Notes: generated by a model not told the origin, from the sequence alone. Numbered from the stretch's first letter, positions 17,901 through 26,069 are shown. The stretch: 44,501 nt of DNA from Planctomycetia bacterium (GCA_016177915.1 JACOUI010000310.1:1-44501), one strand, 5' to 3'. Numbers and translations: made by a program.

Positions 17901-18664
17901 GCCAGAACACCGCCTCCGACGAGGGCGCCAGCAAGGCCCCCGGGGCAGGCAAGGGCGAAACGGGCGACAACGCCGGCGACAAGGTGAAGGCCGACCAGCC
18001 CACCGGCCAGGCCGGCAACGAAAAGGGCCCCGGCTCCAAGGAGCAGCAGGGCGCCGGAACGCAGGAAGGCGGCGGCAAGACGGGTCCCGCCGGCAAGGGG
18101 CAAGAGCAGCCCCCGCCCCAAGGCAAGAACTCCAGCGCCAAGCCGCAACAGGGCGATCCCGGTCGCGGCGGCCAGAACCTCGACAACTCCGGCAACACCG
18201 TCGCCCCGCTCCGCAACAATCAAGGCGGCAACACCGGCTCCGACGCGCCGATCCACCGCCAGGGCGACGACACTCAGGGCGAGGACCCCAATCTCGATTA
18301 CGCCCGCAAGGCCACCGACGTCGTCCTCGATCACCTGAAGGACGAGCTGAATAAGCCCGAGCCGGACGCGGAGCTGCTGAAGGAGCTGGGCTGGACGAAG
18401 GAGCAGCTTGCGGAGTTCGTCAGCCGCTGGGAGAAGGTCCGCGAATTGGCCAAGAAGGAAGGCCCGGCAGGCGACAAAGCCCGTGACCAGCTTCGCAATC
18501 TCGGCCTGCGTCCGCCTGCGACGGCGGTGGGCAGCAACCAGCAGAGCGACAGTGTGACGAACCTGAGCGAGTCGCTCCGCATCCCGCCGCCGGCCCCGTT
18601 CGCCGACCAGTACAAGGCCTACCAGCAAGGCCGCGGCAAAGGCCGTCCCCCGAAGCAGCCGTAA
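14957..18664 (+). CDS. Large membrane protein with long disordered Gln/Gly/Lys/Pro-rich region (DUF4175-like)
   Basis: The 1235-residue product starts with a short cytoplasmic segment, two membrane helices (SLAAGLLVALLAAALI and ARWAFFLALLGGTAAYLAVRI) and a third near residue 170 (GYILVGVMLVCAVYKF). A periplasmic region of about 400 residues with beta-rich, Ig-like stretches follows. Residues about 574 to 1100 are almost wholly Gln, Pro, Gly, Lys, Asp, Asn and Ser and must be disordered. The C terminus (DPNLDYARKATDVVLDHLKD to WEKVRELAK) is helical. The N-terminal layout resembles DUF4175-type proteins that in planctomycetes sit with MoxR ATPases and VWA proteins; none of those are adjacent here. 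ATG 14957 has GGAGAGG eight bases upstream; an extension to 14699 lacks support. The role may be in envelope organisation, which is inferred. Confidence 0.8.
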   Translation: MATAPANATLPGVPGKKARVVAYSDFIEGHIQKIRAQIKWVDVFSSCVSLAAGLLVALLAAALIDHWIMPLAGWARWAFFLALLGGTAAYLAVRIVPLFVLKVNPVFAAHSIEQQAPSLKNSLVNLLLLRQGPKEQVPEGVLGAVEQQAAAGLANSPADGTVDRSKAIKLGYILVGVMLVCAVYKFVSPKDPLTTVRRIAAPWAGIAAPTRVEIASVIAKPYAPPSSTGSTARSVAQPAGAAESGNISVFTDNFVRVESIVHGLGAKDTVTLHYASLDGRLVDQTITLEPVKDRPDTFSCVVPPSTDGLQQSVEYFVRAGDARSPMFLVKVVPAPAIAVKRVEYSYPAYTKRPPRDDLDMGDLVALEGTQVTIHAEANQEIRQAYIDFQCDGKNDRQMQVAGKTAKITFPLKMKEVPGQGRVPLVDSYQILFTSDAGHDNPKPIRHKIETVADLAPEIKITQPVAPEVELPANAALAIDFEAKDPDFALANVQVLGDLAAAGGNLALKHDLLAKEHTGPFKGTYNLVPAELKLKPGDVLRVWGVARDNRQIDANDKEPNVAQTSRLRIKIVEPKENPQSDQRTPPPNDKPNPQQPNKNPQEQKNPNKQPVAGQRQPQPEGQNNKPPMGSSSKPQPGDKGGPMGQSQANQKPDNKQPMPGDKSQSQPNQGEPDQKNPMQQPMDGAGEKGAGQPQENQPQEQQPVDPNTDPGKAFDKIKQQLEQKQNQGGGESPMGGAQQQPGKGTGTSGGTPENQPRDGSLGNSPTEPAGGESAAGQTGKNEQGGDKTTQPTDPSGKDTPKGGSNLQSEGKGQRDPASDKTPAAGTEQRDSAGATKPTPGASNTKEGHDQPSGKRPNTDNAMGKGAQTKGQGLEDKNKPKDGERDPNKTGGDPDREKGSAGAGDKSEDETGSPTPQERDRPKGDKPDAPDSKGPEADKEHRADSPSGSKEESRSQGSQEGDKAGGGKKGGGQSANQPGTGGAGQNTASDEGASKAPGAGKGETGDNAGDKVKADQPTGQAGNEKGPGSKEQQGAGTQEGGGKTGPAGKGQEQPPPQGKNSSAKPQQGDPGRGGQNLDNSGNTVAPLRNNQGGNTGSDAPIHRQGDDTQGEDPNLDYARKATDVVLDHLKDELNKPEPDAELLKELGWTKEQLAEFVSRWEKVRELAKKEGPAGDKARDQLRNLGLRPPATAVGSNQQSDSVTNLSESLRIPPPAPFADQYKAYQQGRGKGRPPKQP

Positions 18665-19150
18665 TCTCCTGCCTGCCGGCGAACGTGAGCAAGACAGGCA
18701 TCACTGAGCCCTGGAAACCGATCGGCGCACAGGTAGGGCAGAGCATGAAGTTCGCCCAGGTCCTTCAGTGTGACATCCGGCTGCGCGCTCCCCGGACCAC
18801 AAGCGAACGGCCGCGACCGAACGAAAAAAGTCCTCGTCAATCGACTCACGAAGCCATGCCGGAGCTCGAGGTTCGCGCTTCTCCTGTCCCCACGTTCTGC
18901 CCGTCACAGAGTGCCGATAAGCGCCAAGGCCAACGACGTTCACGGAGAACTCGTCCAATTCGACATCGTCGTAATGGATGGTTGCCCCGACGGCGGCCAT
19001 CGCCTTCACCGCGGCCTGTTGTTGCCGCGCCTCGTTGGTCTGATACCCCAACCAGACCGACAGCGCGGCAATGAACAACAGCAGTGTCTTCAAGGTGAAC
19101 CGCAATCGCGGAAAGCGGCGCCGTGGCTTAGTAGTCGGCGGACCGTTCAT
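18665..19150 (-). pseudogene. Frame-broken RFTLKTLL-type membrane protein
   Basis: From ATG 19150 the frame gives a short basic leader, RFTLKTLLLFIAALSVWLGY (a signal or anchor helix) and a typical planctomycete continuation through APAWLRESIDEDFFRSVAAV. It then turns into an unrelated Cys/Arg/Ser-rich tail and stops at 18701. In another frame the downstream bases encode AQPDVTLKDLGELHALPYL and GLSDACLAHV, which looks like the start of the leucine-rich repeats that normally follow in this family. A frameshift near 18790 therefore seems likely, and the 3' end is also short, with only about 50 residues after the shift. It lies 24 bases downstream of the PVC dehydrogenase gene start-to-end direction reversed, that is, it starts just past that gene's stop on the same strand. 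A sequencing error remains possible. Confidence 0.55.
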
Positions 19151-19174
19151 TGGTTGCGCTCCGCGAAACAGACG

Positions 19175-22009
19175 TCACTTCCTGCCTTCCAAATACGCCA
19201 CGAGGTCCCGCAACTCCTGGTCCGTCAAGAGGTCCGGCTGGTTCGTGGGCATGATCGAGGCGGCCACGGGCTGCATGAGGTCGATGTCGCGGGTCGCGAG
19301 CTTGAACTCTTCGCCCTTGTTGCTGACCCAGGTGTATTCGTCGAGGTAAGTCCGCAAGAGCAGGGCCGTGAGCGAGCGGCCGTCGCGGGTGACGATAACG
19401 TAGGGCTGATAGTGCGGGGCGACCTCGGCGGCGGGTTTGACGATCGACTCCACGATGTGGCGGCGTGGGCGGCGGCCGATCGCGGACAGGTCGGGTCCGA
19501 CGTCCTGCCCTCGGCCGTCCACGCGATGGCACCGCGAGCAGACGGCCACCTTGGGCTGAAAGAAAATCCTTCGGCCGGCGGCGGGGTCGGCCGGGCCCTC
19601 CAGGCGCTTGAGCCAGGCGTCGGGATCGGCGCCGGGGCGGTCCTTGGCGAACGGCTTTTCCAGCACGCGGGCGGCAAGGTCGCTGAGTGCCGGATTCTTC
19701 TTGACGGCGCTTTCGATCGCAACCCGCTGTGCATCGGTGAGCGAAACGCCGACGAGCGAGCGCAGCGCTTCGGCCGCCAGCGCAGGAGAATCGCCGCCAG
19801 CCAGCGAAACGAGATCGTCGGCTGCGGCTTGTGCGCCCGCCAGGCCGACAATCGCATCGGCGCGCATTTCCTCGGAGCGGCTTGTGTCGGCAGCGATCCG
19901 GCGCAGCGCGGCAGTGCGTTCGCCGGCCGGATGTTCCCGGAGCGTGCGGACGGCTTCCACGGCCAGGGCGTCGTCGTCGGACGAGGTCAACTTTGCGAGC
20001 AGGTCGAGTTTCAATCGCTGGTGCGATACCGGCACGACCTGCAGGGCGCGGATGCGAATGTCGGCCGGGGACTTGTCGTCGATGAGGCGATCGAGAAAGG
20101 CGTCGGCCAGGCAGTTTTCATTGGCGTCCTGGCCGTCGAGCCGCGACAGGGCCGTGGCCAGCGACCAGAACATCCGCACGTTGACGCTATTGTCGTTCAT
20201 CATCGCGGCGACCTGTGCGCGGTACTTTTCCAGCCGTTCATCGGCGATCCATTTGACGGCCAGGAGGCGCTCCTCTTCGTCGGCCGAGGCCAGCGATTCG
20301 CCGAGCCGCTCGGCGAATTGCGGGCGACCCGATTGCCGCCTTGCGACAAGGACGGCCACGCGCTCGCGCGGCTCCTTGAGCGAGGAAAGCTCGAGGCCGT
20401 CGAGCAACTTGGGCGAGGTTGCGAGCCGCGTCGTCGCCGCCTGACGGAGAAACGGGTCGTCCCACGTGGCGGATTCCAAAAGCCGCGGCAGGTCGACTTT
20501 TGTCACACGCCAGGCGAGAATGGCCTCGCGCCGCACCTCGGCCGGCACGTCGTCACGGAGAAATCGCGTCGCATCGAAGTCCCTTCGACTCGCCAATGCC
20601 CGCACGGCCGCGGCCCGCAGCGGAACCGATAGGTCGCGCTCGGCGACGGCCAAAAAATCGGCTTGCTGGTCGCCCGCGCCGGCCAGCGCCGCCAGAGCGA
20701 CCGCCCGGACGTGCTCGTGGTCGTGGCGCAGGAGTTTCCGAAGCAGTTCGCGGTGGGATTCTGTCTGGGCGAGCTTTCGAGCGGCCGCCTCACGATCCGG
20801 CCGGTGAAAGTTGGCAATGGCCACCAGCGGGTTCTGCGGCCGCGCCGGCTTGGGCGCGTCCTTCCAGCGAATGTGCCAGATCGCCCCGCGGTGGTGCAGG
20901 TTGTAATCGACCAGCACCCAGTCGCTGACGAAGAGCGAGCCGTCGGGCGCGACGGCCAGGCCCACAGGGCGGAAGTCGGCTCCGCCCTGGATGAACGGTT
21001 TTCGCACGGCCCGGACCGACGCCCCGCGCAGCGAAAGCTCGTGCCGCTCGACGCGATGATCGGCCCAGGAGGTCACCAGCAGGCTGCCGGTGTACTCCGA
21101 CGGCAGGCCGTCGCTCTGATAATCGAGCACCTCGCACGGTCCCTCGCCCACGCCCGAGACCATCGGCAGCGTGCCGGCAAGCTGCCCGTCCCAGGACTGG
21201 AAGGGGTGGCGGCCGGTGCGGCCGTAGCGGAACTGGTAGCCGAAGTCGCCCCCTTCGACCACGTGCAACAGGCGGCAGGGGGGCATCGCGTCGGGGTCGT
21301 TGTCGACGGCGAAGACGCGGCCGTAGGAATCGACGCACGTGCCGAACGGGTTCCAAAAGCCCGTCGCCACGCGACGGAGGTTTTTGCCGTCGGCGGTACA
21401 CCAAAAGATGTTGCCGCCTTCGCCGCCGCCCTCGTGCGTCTTGCCGTCGGACCCGCGGAGCGTGTACGCCGCCCCCAGGTTCTCACCCATGCCGAAGTAC
21501 AGGTTGCCGGCGAAATCGAAGGACAGGCCGGAGAGGCCGTTGTGCGGGTAGTCGCCGTCCGTCTGAAGGAAAGCGATTTGCTCCTTCTGGTCGGCCGCGC
21601 CGTCGCCGTTGGCGTCGCGGAGGCGGAGGATTTCGCTGCGCGTGGCGATGTAGATGGAGCCGCCTGCATGGGCGGCGATGTCCATCGTCGCCTTCGTGCC
21701 CTCGAAGAACGTGGTAAAGCGGTCGGCCCGGCCGTCGCCGTCGGTGTCTTCCACGACGCGGATGCGGTCGTGGGGCGGGCCGTCGTAGTCCTTGGGGCGA
21801 AAGTGCGTGTGGCTCTCGATGACCAGGAGCCGGCCGCGGGAGTCGAAAGCGAGTCCGACGGGGTGAACGATCTCGGGCGCGGCGGCGAAAAGCTCGACGA
21901 CGAGGCGCGGGTCGGCGCTCTTGGGCATCTCCGGCACAGGCGGACCGGCGGCGAGCGCGATGGCCGCGGGGAAGATTGTGGCCAGGACTGCGGCCAGAAG
22001 ACGGTGCAT
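19175..22009 (-). CDS. PVC-type heme-binding dehydrogenase with HEAT repeats
   Basis: The 944-residue secreted protein has a signal peptide (MHRLLAAVLATIFPAAIALA) and an N-terminal beta-propeller of the putative membrane-bound dehydrogenase type (HPVGLAFDSRGRLLVIESHT, DTDGDGRADRFTTF). A helical HEAT-like region lies at about residues 440-790. A C-terminal cytochrome c module has the heme motif CSRCH near residue 823, followed by VDGRGQDVGPDLS and a Met-containing distal segment (SIMPTNQPDLL). This is a characteristic planctomycete architecture; the substrate is unknown but sugar or polysaccharide oxidation is often proposed. ATG 22009 is chosen because it begins the signal peptide. An upstream frame to 22081 would overlap the divergent small gene's ribosome site. 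The product should be periplasmic. Confidence 0.93.
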   Translation of the reverse strand: MHRLLAAVLATIFPAAIALAAGPPVPEMPKSADPRLVVELFAAAPEIVHPVGLAFDSRGRLLVIESHTHFRPKDYDGPPHDRIRVVEDTDGDGRADRFTTFFEGTKATMDIAAHAGGSIYIATRSEILRLRDANGDGAADQKEQIAFLQTDGDYPHNGLSGLSFDFAGNLYFGMGENLGAAYTLRGSDGKTHEGGGEGGNIFWCTADGKNLRRVATGFWNPFGTCVDSYGRVFAVDNDPDAMPPCRLLHVVEGGDFGYQFRYGRTGRHPFQSWDGQLAGTLPMVSGVGEGPCEVLDYQSDGLPSEYTGSLLVTSWADHRVERHELSLRGASVRAVRKPFIQGGADFRPVGLAVAPDGSLFVSDWVLVDYNLHHRGAIWHIRWKDAPKPARPQNPLVAIANFHRPDREAAARKLAQTESHRELLRKLLRHDHEHVRAVALAALAGAGDQQADFLAVAERDLSVPLRAAAVRALASRRDFDATRFLRDDVPAEVRREAILAWRVTKVDLPRLLESATWDDPFLRQAATTRLATSPKLLDGLELSSLKEPRERVAVLVARRQSGRPQFAERLGESLASADEEERLLAVKWIADERLEKYRAQVAAMMNDNSVNVRMFWSLATALSRLDGQDANENCLADAFLDRLIDDKSPADIRIRALQVVPVSHQRLKLDLLAKLTSSDDDALAVEAVRTLREHPAGERTAALRRIAADTSRSEEMRADAIVGLAGAQAAADDLVSLAGGDSPALAAEALRSLVGVSLTDAQRVAIESAVKKNPALSDLAARVLEKPFAKDRPGADPDAWLKRLEGPADPAAGRRIFFQPKVAVCSRCHRVDGRGQDVGPDLSAIGRRPRRHIVESIVKPAAEVAPHYQPYVIVTRDGRSLTALLLRTYLDEYTWVSNKGEEFKLATRDIDLMQPVAASIMPTNQPDLLTDQELRDLVAYLEGRK

Positions 22010-22079
22010 GCGAAGTCCTTTGCTCCGTCGCCGGTGCTGAGATACGATTAGCCAACCGTCGCTAACTCGGAGGATGCCC

Positions 22080-22307
22080 ATGGGTTTCAGTCAGGGGCCG
22101 CCAATAAAGACCGCTTCGGACGCTTGGAGGTGGTTCCGGCAAGAGTCATGGGACGTGCTGCAATCGCCATTTCAGTCGGCGGCCGAACGCGAATGGCGGT
22201 ACGCCGCGTTTGAACTGGTGATTTGGCCCGTCGTCCTGCCGTGGCTGGCTCTTGTTTTCCTGTGCTCGGTCCTCCGGCTCTCATTCGGAGCGCGGAGTTC
22301 GGACTGA
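22080..22307 (+). CDS. Small membrane protein, unknown
   Basis: The 75-residue product has a hydrophilic, Trp-rich N-terminal half (ASDAWRWFRQESWDVLQ) and one C-terminal membrane helix (VIWPVVLPWLALVFLCSVL). It is not recognised. The main support for a real gene is a perfect GGAGG at 22069-22073, six bases before ATG 22080; another in-frame ATG at 22074 abuts the GGAGG and is less likely. It is divergent from the dehydrogenase gene, with 70 bases between starts. Confidence 0.55.
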   Translation: MGFSQGPPIKTASDAWRWFRQESWDVLQSPFQSAAEREWRYAAFELVIWPVVLPWLALVFLCSVLRLSFGARSSD

Positions 22308-22334
22308 CCCCTCTTGAGCCGGCAGTCGTGCGAT

Positions 22335-22420
22335 CCACCGACGCGAGGTCGGCGGAGGCAGTTTTTTGGGCTGTCGGACCCTAGCCGCCAGTCATTCTTC
22401 CACCGGCGCAAGGCCGGCGG
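22335..22420. repeat. Two copies of a CCGGCGCAAGGCCGGCGG-like palindrome
   Basis: CCACCGACGCGAGGTCGGCG at 22335 and CCACCGGCGCAAGGCCGGCG at 22400 are related short palindromes about 65 bases apart, each preceded by a CAGTC sequence. They fill most of the gap between two convergent genes and can form hairpins that may serve as a two-way terminator. Confidence 0.7.
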
Positions 22421-22463
22421 GGACTCTCTGGATCATTGACGGCGAAACTGACATTCACTTGCA

Positions 22464-23111
22464 CTACTTCTTGTCTTCCTTCTTCTCCTCTTTCTTTTCT
22501 TCCTTCTTCTCCTCGGGCTTCTTCTCTTCGGCCTTCGGCTCTTCCTTCTTCTCGTCCGTCCCGCGGTCGATTTTCAGGTTGGGCAGCGCCTGCTTGAGCT
22601 TCTCGACGCCCGCGTCGGTCACTTTCGTCTGCCAGAGATAGAGCTTCTTGAGGTTCTTGAGTCCGGCCAGCTTTTCCAGGCCGGCGTCGGTGATGGCCGT
22701 GCCGTAGAGGTTCAGGTATTCGAGCTTTTGCAGGTCCTTGACGTTGTCGAGTCCGGCATCGGTGACGGGGGTCTTTTCCAGGTGCAGGTGCGTCAGCTCG
22801 GTCAGTTCCTTGACGTGCGCGAGGCCGGCGTCGGAGACCTTCGTGCCGCGCAGGTTGAGCATGACGACGGTCGCCTTGAGCGTCTTGACCGGCTCGAGGC
22901 ATTCGTCCTTGAAGGCGTCGGCCTGCAAGTGGAAGGCGACGTCTAGCCGTGGGTCGTTCTGGGCGACTTCCAGGATGTGGGCGCCCAGCTCGCGGATTTT
23001 GGCAATGGCGGCGATCTCAGCCTCGGTCCGCTTGGCCGGTGCGGGTTTTTCCTGGGCGGCAGCGAGGGGCGAGAGGGCAAGGAGGAGGGCGAAGGCGACG
23101 ATCGAGCGCAT
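22464..23111 (-). CDS. Secreted leucine-rich repeat protein with Lys/Glu tail
   Basis: The 215-residue product has a signal peptide (MRSIVAFALLLALSPLAAA), a short helical segment, four leucine-rich repeats of about 24 residues with the TKVSDAGLAHVKEL / TPVTDAGLDNVKDL pattern, and a C-terminal tail of about 30 residues made almost wholly of Lys and Glu (repeated EEKKEEKK). LRRs of this T-x-V-T-D-A-G-L type are common in planctomycete secreted proteins and are presumed to bind proteins. The tail is strongly charged and probably disordered or helical. ATG 23111 begins the signal peptide; a GTG at 23120 is a possible alternative. Function unknown. Confidence 0.85.
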   Translation of the reverse strand: MRSIVAFALLLALSPLAAAQEKPAPAKRTEAEIAAIAKIRELGAHILEVAQNDPRLDVAFHLQADAFKDECLEPVKTLKATVVMLNLRGTKVSDAGLAHVKELTELTHLHLEKTPVTDAGLDNVKDLQKLEYLNLYGTAITDAGLEKLAGLKNLKKLYLWQTKVTDAGVEKLKQALPNLKIDRGTDEKKEEPKAEEKKPEEKKEEKKEEKKEDKK

Positions 23112-23257
23112 GGCAGGCACCTGAAGAGGCTAGAGGCTGTAAGCTGGAGGCTACAGGGTTGCGGTTGGAATGCGACGTCCGCCCGCGAGGGGCGGTTTGC
23201 CATTATAATCGGGGGCGGAGGAATGTGCTGGGGGCGGGGATTTTTCTTTGGAGTGCT

Positions 23258-23403
23258 TTGGAGTGCGGCGACTTGTCGCCGCTTTGGACGATCATCCAGC
23301 GTTCTTCCCGGGCGCAGGCGCGCCGCCCGTCCGTGGTCTGCGCTGCGAAGATCGGCGGCGACGGTTTCCAGGTCGAAAGCGGCGACAAGTCGCCGCACTC
23401 CAA
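23258..23403. repeat. Inverted pair of the GCGGCGACTTGTCGCCGC repeat
   Basis: A 28-base sequence centred on GCGGCGACTTGTCGCCGC occurs at 23258-23285 and, exactly inverted, at 23376-23403, with 90 bases between. Each arm is itself palindromic. The element occupies the 350-base gap between the LRR gene and the membrane-protein gene. No coding capacity is evident in the 90-base core. The size and structure resemble a non-autonomous mobile element, but no target duplication could be confirmed. Confidence 0.85.
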
Positions 23404-23461
23404 GGAATAGCCGCGGTGGGCGGGCGACTTGAAATAGGGGGCCTCACGTCTGAGCCGTTCG

Positions 23462-24913
23462 ATGCCGCCCACGTCCGACTCGGCTGCGTCGCAATCGCAG
23501 GCCGATCATTCCACGCCCTCGCGCCGCTCCGCCTGGCGGTTCAGCCTGTGGGACATTCTGGTTTTCATCCTGGGCTGCGCTGCGGGGCTGGCAGCGTACA
23601 AGTCGTGGCCGTACCTGTACGTTGTCGTGCTGATCGACAACTCTCAATCGATGGGCTTTTCTCCTCCGTACGGGCGCTTGCAGTTTGATTCCGACTTCTT
23701 TCCCTGTTTCCGCGCCCTCAATGCGGTTCGCCTGGCGACCTCGGTATGGCTTATCTTCGGACTGCTGGCCCAGGCCGGTGCTCTGTGGCGAACTGCCACG
23801 AAGGTTAATGGTGTTCGGCGCACCGACGTGAGCGAAATTCTGGGCGCCGTTTTTCGTGTTGCGGTGGCGGGCGCTCTCGTCGCGTATTGGGTGCTCGACT
23901 TCATCTCGCTGCGGCGATCGACGGAGATCAACCTCTGGTCCGGCCTGTTCCGCGACATCGACTTTTGCGCGGCGGTCGTGCTGGCGGCGTTTCTCACGCG
24001 GCACGCGGGGTCGTGGTGGCGGCGGCGGGCAACGCCGGAGGCGCTGCTCGTCTTGTGGGCCGTGGCAGTGCCGCCGGCCGCGGTGGCTTTTTATGACCGG
24101 CTGGTCGAGTCGGGCGGGATCGCGTTTCGGGGCATCGACCGAGCTGATCTGGTCGAGACGTCGTCGGCCGTGTTCATGTTCCAGAGTTTCTTGGTCGTGC
24201 CGACGGTGATGGGGGCGCTTTTCATGCTGGTGCAGAAGGGCGAGTCACCGCGGCGGCGGAGGACGTATGCGCTTGTGCTCGCGGCGGCGACGCTCGTGCT
24301 GCTTTTGCCCTTGGCGTTCAGCGGCCACGTTCTTCGGTCGCTGCCGGCGATGGTGCAAAGCGACGGCAGCCGAATCGGGGCGTTCCTGGCGGCCGGTGTC
24401 GTCTGCGAAGCGATGGTGGCGGGCTGTTTGGCGTACGGTTGGGTCGCGTTTCCGTCGCGGCGCAAGAAGTCATCCGGCGCCGCCGCAGGCGCAACCGCCA
24501 CGGAGACTGTCGAACTCGTCGAACGGTCGCCGACGGCGCCACCCGAGGATCGCATCTATTGGCACGAGCGGCGGTTGGTGTGGGCGCTGTTGTCGGCCAG
24601 CCTGCTGGTCGATTTTTCGCTCGGCTGGTGGGCGTTCATCGCGGAGAACAAGTACATCGGCGGGCAGGTTTCGGCGGCCTGGCTGGGCTACCTGGTGAGC
24701 AGCGAATCGGTCGTGCCGCTGCTCTTGGCGGCGCTGGTGACGATGCACGCGGTCGTCGTTCCCTGGCGACGAGCACAGCCGCCGCCGCGCGGCGAGGCGT
24801 TTTCGCTGCGCCGCTACACCCTCGTCTTTCTGGGAGTCAACGCCGTCACAATCCTGTGCATGGTGTCGATTGCGCTCTTGGGCTTTCGGATGTGGCTGCA
24901 GGGGCGGATGTAG
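23462..24913 (+). CDS. Multi-spanning membrane protein, unknown
   Basis: The 483-residue protein is not recognised. After a polar N terminus there are about nine or ten hydrophobic segments, including LWDILVFILGCAAGLAAY, LATSVWLIFGLLAQAGALW, LVLWAVAVPPAAVAFY, FLVVPTVMGALFMLV, LVLAAATLVLLLPLAF, GAFLAAGVVCEAMVAGCLAY, LLSASLLVDFSLGWWAFI and LVFLGVNAVTILCMVSIALL. A phrase resembling a VWA MIDAS motif (VVLIDNSQSMG) falls just after the second helix, but no VWA domain follows, so it is probably coincidental. The start has no strong ribosome site. The stop codon TAG is the first base triplet of the TAGGGTGGGC repeat. The gene is convergent with the sigma-54 regulator gene. Confidence 0.8.
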   Translation: MPPTSDSAASQSQADHSTPSRRSAWRFSLWDILVFILGCAAGLAAYKSWPYLYVVVLIDNSQSMGFSPPYGRLQFDSDFFPCFRALNAVRLATSVWLIFGLLAQAGALWRTATKVNGVRRTDVSEILGAVFRVAVAGALVAYWVLDFISLRRSTEINLWSGLFRDIDFCAAVVLAAFLTRHAGSWWRRRATPEALLVLWAVAVPPAAVAFYDRLVESGGIAFRGIDRADLVETSSAVFMFQSFLVVPTVMGALFMLVQKGESPRRRRTYALVLAAATLVLLLPLAFSGHVLRSLPAMVQSDGSRIGAFLAAGVVCEAMVAGCLAYGWVAFPSRRKKSSGAAAGATATETVELVERSPTAPPEDRIYWHERRLVWALLSASLLVDFSLGWWAFIAENKYIGGQVSAAWLGYLVSSESVVPLLLAALVTMHAVVVPWRRAQPPPRGEAFSLRRYTLVFLGVNAVTILCMVSIALLGFRMWLQGRM

Positions 24914-25020
24914 GGTGGGCACCGCCCACCGGCTTGTCGACTTCGCGTCGGGAGGCGATACGCTACCCCGAACTTCCTCTGCGAGGCGAATCTCGCAAAG
25001 GTGGGCGTCGCCCACCCTAC
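24910..25020. repeat. Inverted GTAGGGTGGGC repeat between convergent genes
   Basis: GTAGGGTGGGCACCGCCCAC begins at 24910 and its near-exact inverse ends at 25020 (GTGGGCGTCGCCCACCCTAC). The arms are about 21 bases with two differences. The TAG of the left arm (24911-24913) is the stop of the membrane-protein gene and the TAG of the right arm (minus strand, 25019-25017) is the stop of the regulator gene. It can form a strong hairpin and may terminate both transcripts. Confidence 0.88.
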
Positions 25021-26069
25021 TCTTCGTCGAGGTCGTATTCTTTGAGTTTTTTGTGCAGCGTGTTGCGGTTGATGCCCAGGCGCGCGGCGGCCTTGATCTG
25101 CACGTCGTCGCAGTCGTCCAGCACCTTGGCGATCAGCTCCTTTTCCACCTGGTTGACGATCCGCGAGTGCAAATTGTCGGCGCTGGGGCCGGCCTCCTGC
25201 ACGCCCAGCTCGATCAGCTCGCGGACCATCGTGGGCACGTCGCGCGGGCCGTGCAGTCGCGGCGGCGGCTTGCGGCCCAGGACGGCGTCGGGCAAGAGCT
25301 CGACGGTCAATTCGTCGCCCGGCGCGAGCACGACCGCCCGCTCGACGTAGTTTTGCAGCTCGCGGACGTTCCCCGGCCAGTCGTAATTGCGCAGGGCCTC
25401 CAGGGCGGCCGGCTGGATATGGACGACGTAGCGGTCGTTGACCTCGTTGTAGTAGTTGAGGAAGTGCGTGACGAGGTCCAGGACGTCGTCGCGCCGGTCG
25501 CGCAGCGGCGGGAGCGTGATCGAGACGACGTTGAGGCGGTAATAGAGGTCCTCGCGGAACCGGCCGTGGGCCACCTCCTCGACGAGGTCCTTGTTGCTGG
25601 CGGCGATGACGCGCGTGTTGACCTGCACGACGCGGTTGTCGCCCACCCGCTCAAACTCCCGCTCCTGCAAAACCCGCAGGAGCTTGACCTGCATCAGCAA
25701 GCTCGTGGAGTTGATTTCGTCGAGGAAGATGGTGCCGGTGTGGGCGGCCTCGAACCGGCCGATGCGGTTTTCGACGGCGCCGGTGAAGGCCCCGCGGACG
25801 TGCCCGAAAAGCTCGCTCTCCAAGAGGTTCTCGGGCAGCGCGCCGCAGTTGACGCGGACGAAGGGTCCGTTTTTGCGCGGGCTTTGCTGATGGACGGCGC
25901 TGGCGATCAGCTCCTTGCCGGTGCCCGTCTCGCCCAGCAGGAGCACGGAGCAACTGCTGCGGGCGACTTGGCGGGTGAGGCGGTAGACTTTTTGCATCGC
26001 GGGACTGCGGCCGATGATCTCTGGGATCGGCGGTGCGTCCTGCGCGTGCACGTCGCGGAGATTGCTCAT
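25017..26069 (-). CDS. Sigma-54 activator (AAA+ and Fis-type HTH, no receiver domain)
   Basis: The 350-residue protein activates transcription by sigma-54 RNA polymerase. The AAA+ domain begins almost at the N terminus, with Walker A GETGTGKE at 46-53, the sigma-54 contact loop GAFTGA at 93-98, Walker B TIFLDEIN near 113-120 and [11 protein letters not shown] as sensor II. A Fis-type helix-turn-helix closes the protein ([20 protein letters not shown]). There is no N-terminal receiver, PAS or GAF domain; only about 15 residues precede the core. Such proteins are controlled by expression, by a partner such as in the PspF group, or by a separate kinase pathway. ATG 26069 has no clear ribosome site. 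No sigma-54 promoter was identified in the window, so its targets are unknown. Its stop lies in a TAGGGTGGGC repeat. Confidence 0.95.
   Translation of the reverse strand: MSNLRDVHAQDAPPIPEIIGRSPAMQKVYRLTRQVARSSCSVLLLGETGTGKELIASAVHQQSPRKNGPFVRVNCGALPENLLESELFGHVRGAFTGAVENRIGRFEAAHTGTIFLDEINSTSLLMQVKLLRVLQEREFERVGDNRVVQVNTRVIAASNKDLVEEVAHGRFREDLYYRLNVVSITLPPLRDRRDDVLDLVTHFLNYYNEVNDRYVVHIQPAALEALRNYDWPGNVRELQNYVERAVVLAPGDELTVELLPDAVLGRKPPPRLHGPRDVPTMVRELIELGVQEAGPSADNLHSRIVNQVEKELIAKVLDDCDDVQIKAAARLGINRNTLHKKLKEYDLDEE

Noticed and set aside
14837-18628. Long minus-strand frame with hydrophobic-looking translation opposite the large membrane protein
   Set aside because: The hydrophobic Leu/Ala/Val/Gly pattern is the complement of the Gln/Lys/Gly/Pro-rich coding region; there is no conserved motif and the sense gene has a ribosome site and family features.
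23462-24913. VWA/MIDAS domain suggested by DNSQSMG in the membrane protein
   Set aside because: The phrase follows a membrane helix and no von Willebrand fold or further metal-site motifs follow.
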